Shown: one piece after another, positions 6,210 to 6,237 of the stretch
How the letters are laid out: each line of letters starts with the position of its first letter
How positions within the stretch are numbered: position 1 is the stretch's first letter
Origin: Brevundimonas sp.
GTDB lineage: Bacteria; Pseudomonadota; Alphaproteobacteria; Caulobacterales; Caulobacteraceae
Length of the DNA stretch: 6,237 nt
Direction of reading: 5' to 3'
NCBI GenBank assembly: GCA_020253595.1
Contig: JADCBH010000265.1
Coordinates: 1 to 6,237 of the forward strand
Made by a program: the position numbers and the translations under genes
The notes under the pieces: generated by a model
What the model saw: the letters and a program-made list of their open reading frames with translations, nothing else
What the model was told of the DNA's origin: nothing
Database searches by the model: none

Positions 6210-6237
6210 CTAGAGTCCGCCCCTCGAAAGGACGGAC

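Overview
The window is GC-rich and essentially fully coding on the minus strand. It holds a compact molybdenum cofactor (Moco) biosynthesis operon, read from right to left as moaA-moaD-moaE-moaB-moaC-moeA, with moeA cut by the left edge. Upstream of it lies one long, poorly characterised gene, also on the minus strand. The GC level, the operon order and the MoaE, MoaC and MoeA sequence style suggest a high-GC proteobacterium, most likely an alphaproteobacterium of the Caulobacterales or Sphingomonadales type. This is an inference from sequence style, not a phylogenetic result.

Bases 1-3421 hold the Moco operon. Its genes are separated by 1-3 nt or overlap by 4 nt (ATGA at moaE/moaB, GTGA at moaC/moeA), so translation is almost certainly coupled. 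MoaA and MoaC convert GTP to cyclic pyranopterin monophosphate (cPMP). MoaD and MoaE form molybdopterin (MPT) synthase, which adds the dithiolene sulfurs. MoaB probably adenylylates MPT and MoeA inserts molybdate. The only core step with no gene here is activation of the MoaD C-terminus (MoeB-type), which must be encoded elsewhere. The C-terminal Gly-Gly codons of both MoaA and MoaD form the G-run that appears to serve as ribosome binding site for the next gene.

Bases 3422-3635 are a non-coding gap of about 214 nt upstream of moaA. It contains a weak promoter-like sequence, a 7-bp hairpin and several palindromes next to the stop codon of the upstream gene. No Shine-Dalgarno sequence is visible in front of moaA.

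Bases 3636-6101 (frame open to 6209) encode a large protein of at least 821 residues. It appears to have an N-terminal beta-rich region, a central helical region with clusters of conserved-looking acidic and aromatic residues, and C-terminal beta domains with a calcium-loop-like motif. It resembles extracellular or periplasmic carbohydrate-active architectures, but I cannot assign a function. Its start is problematic: the coding-like frame continues 36 codons upstream of the only usable start codon and then meets a TAG. The gene may therefore be frameshifted or truncated at its 5' end. Its base composition looks less GC-rich than the moa operon. It is the only part of the window that is not routine.
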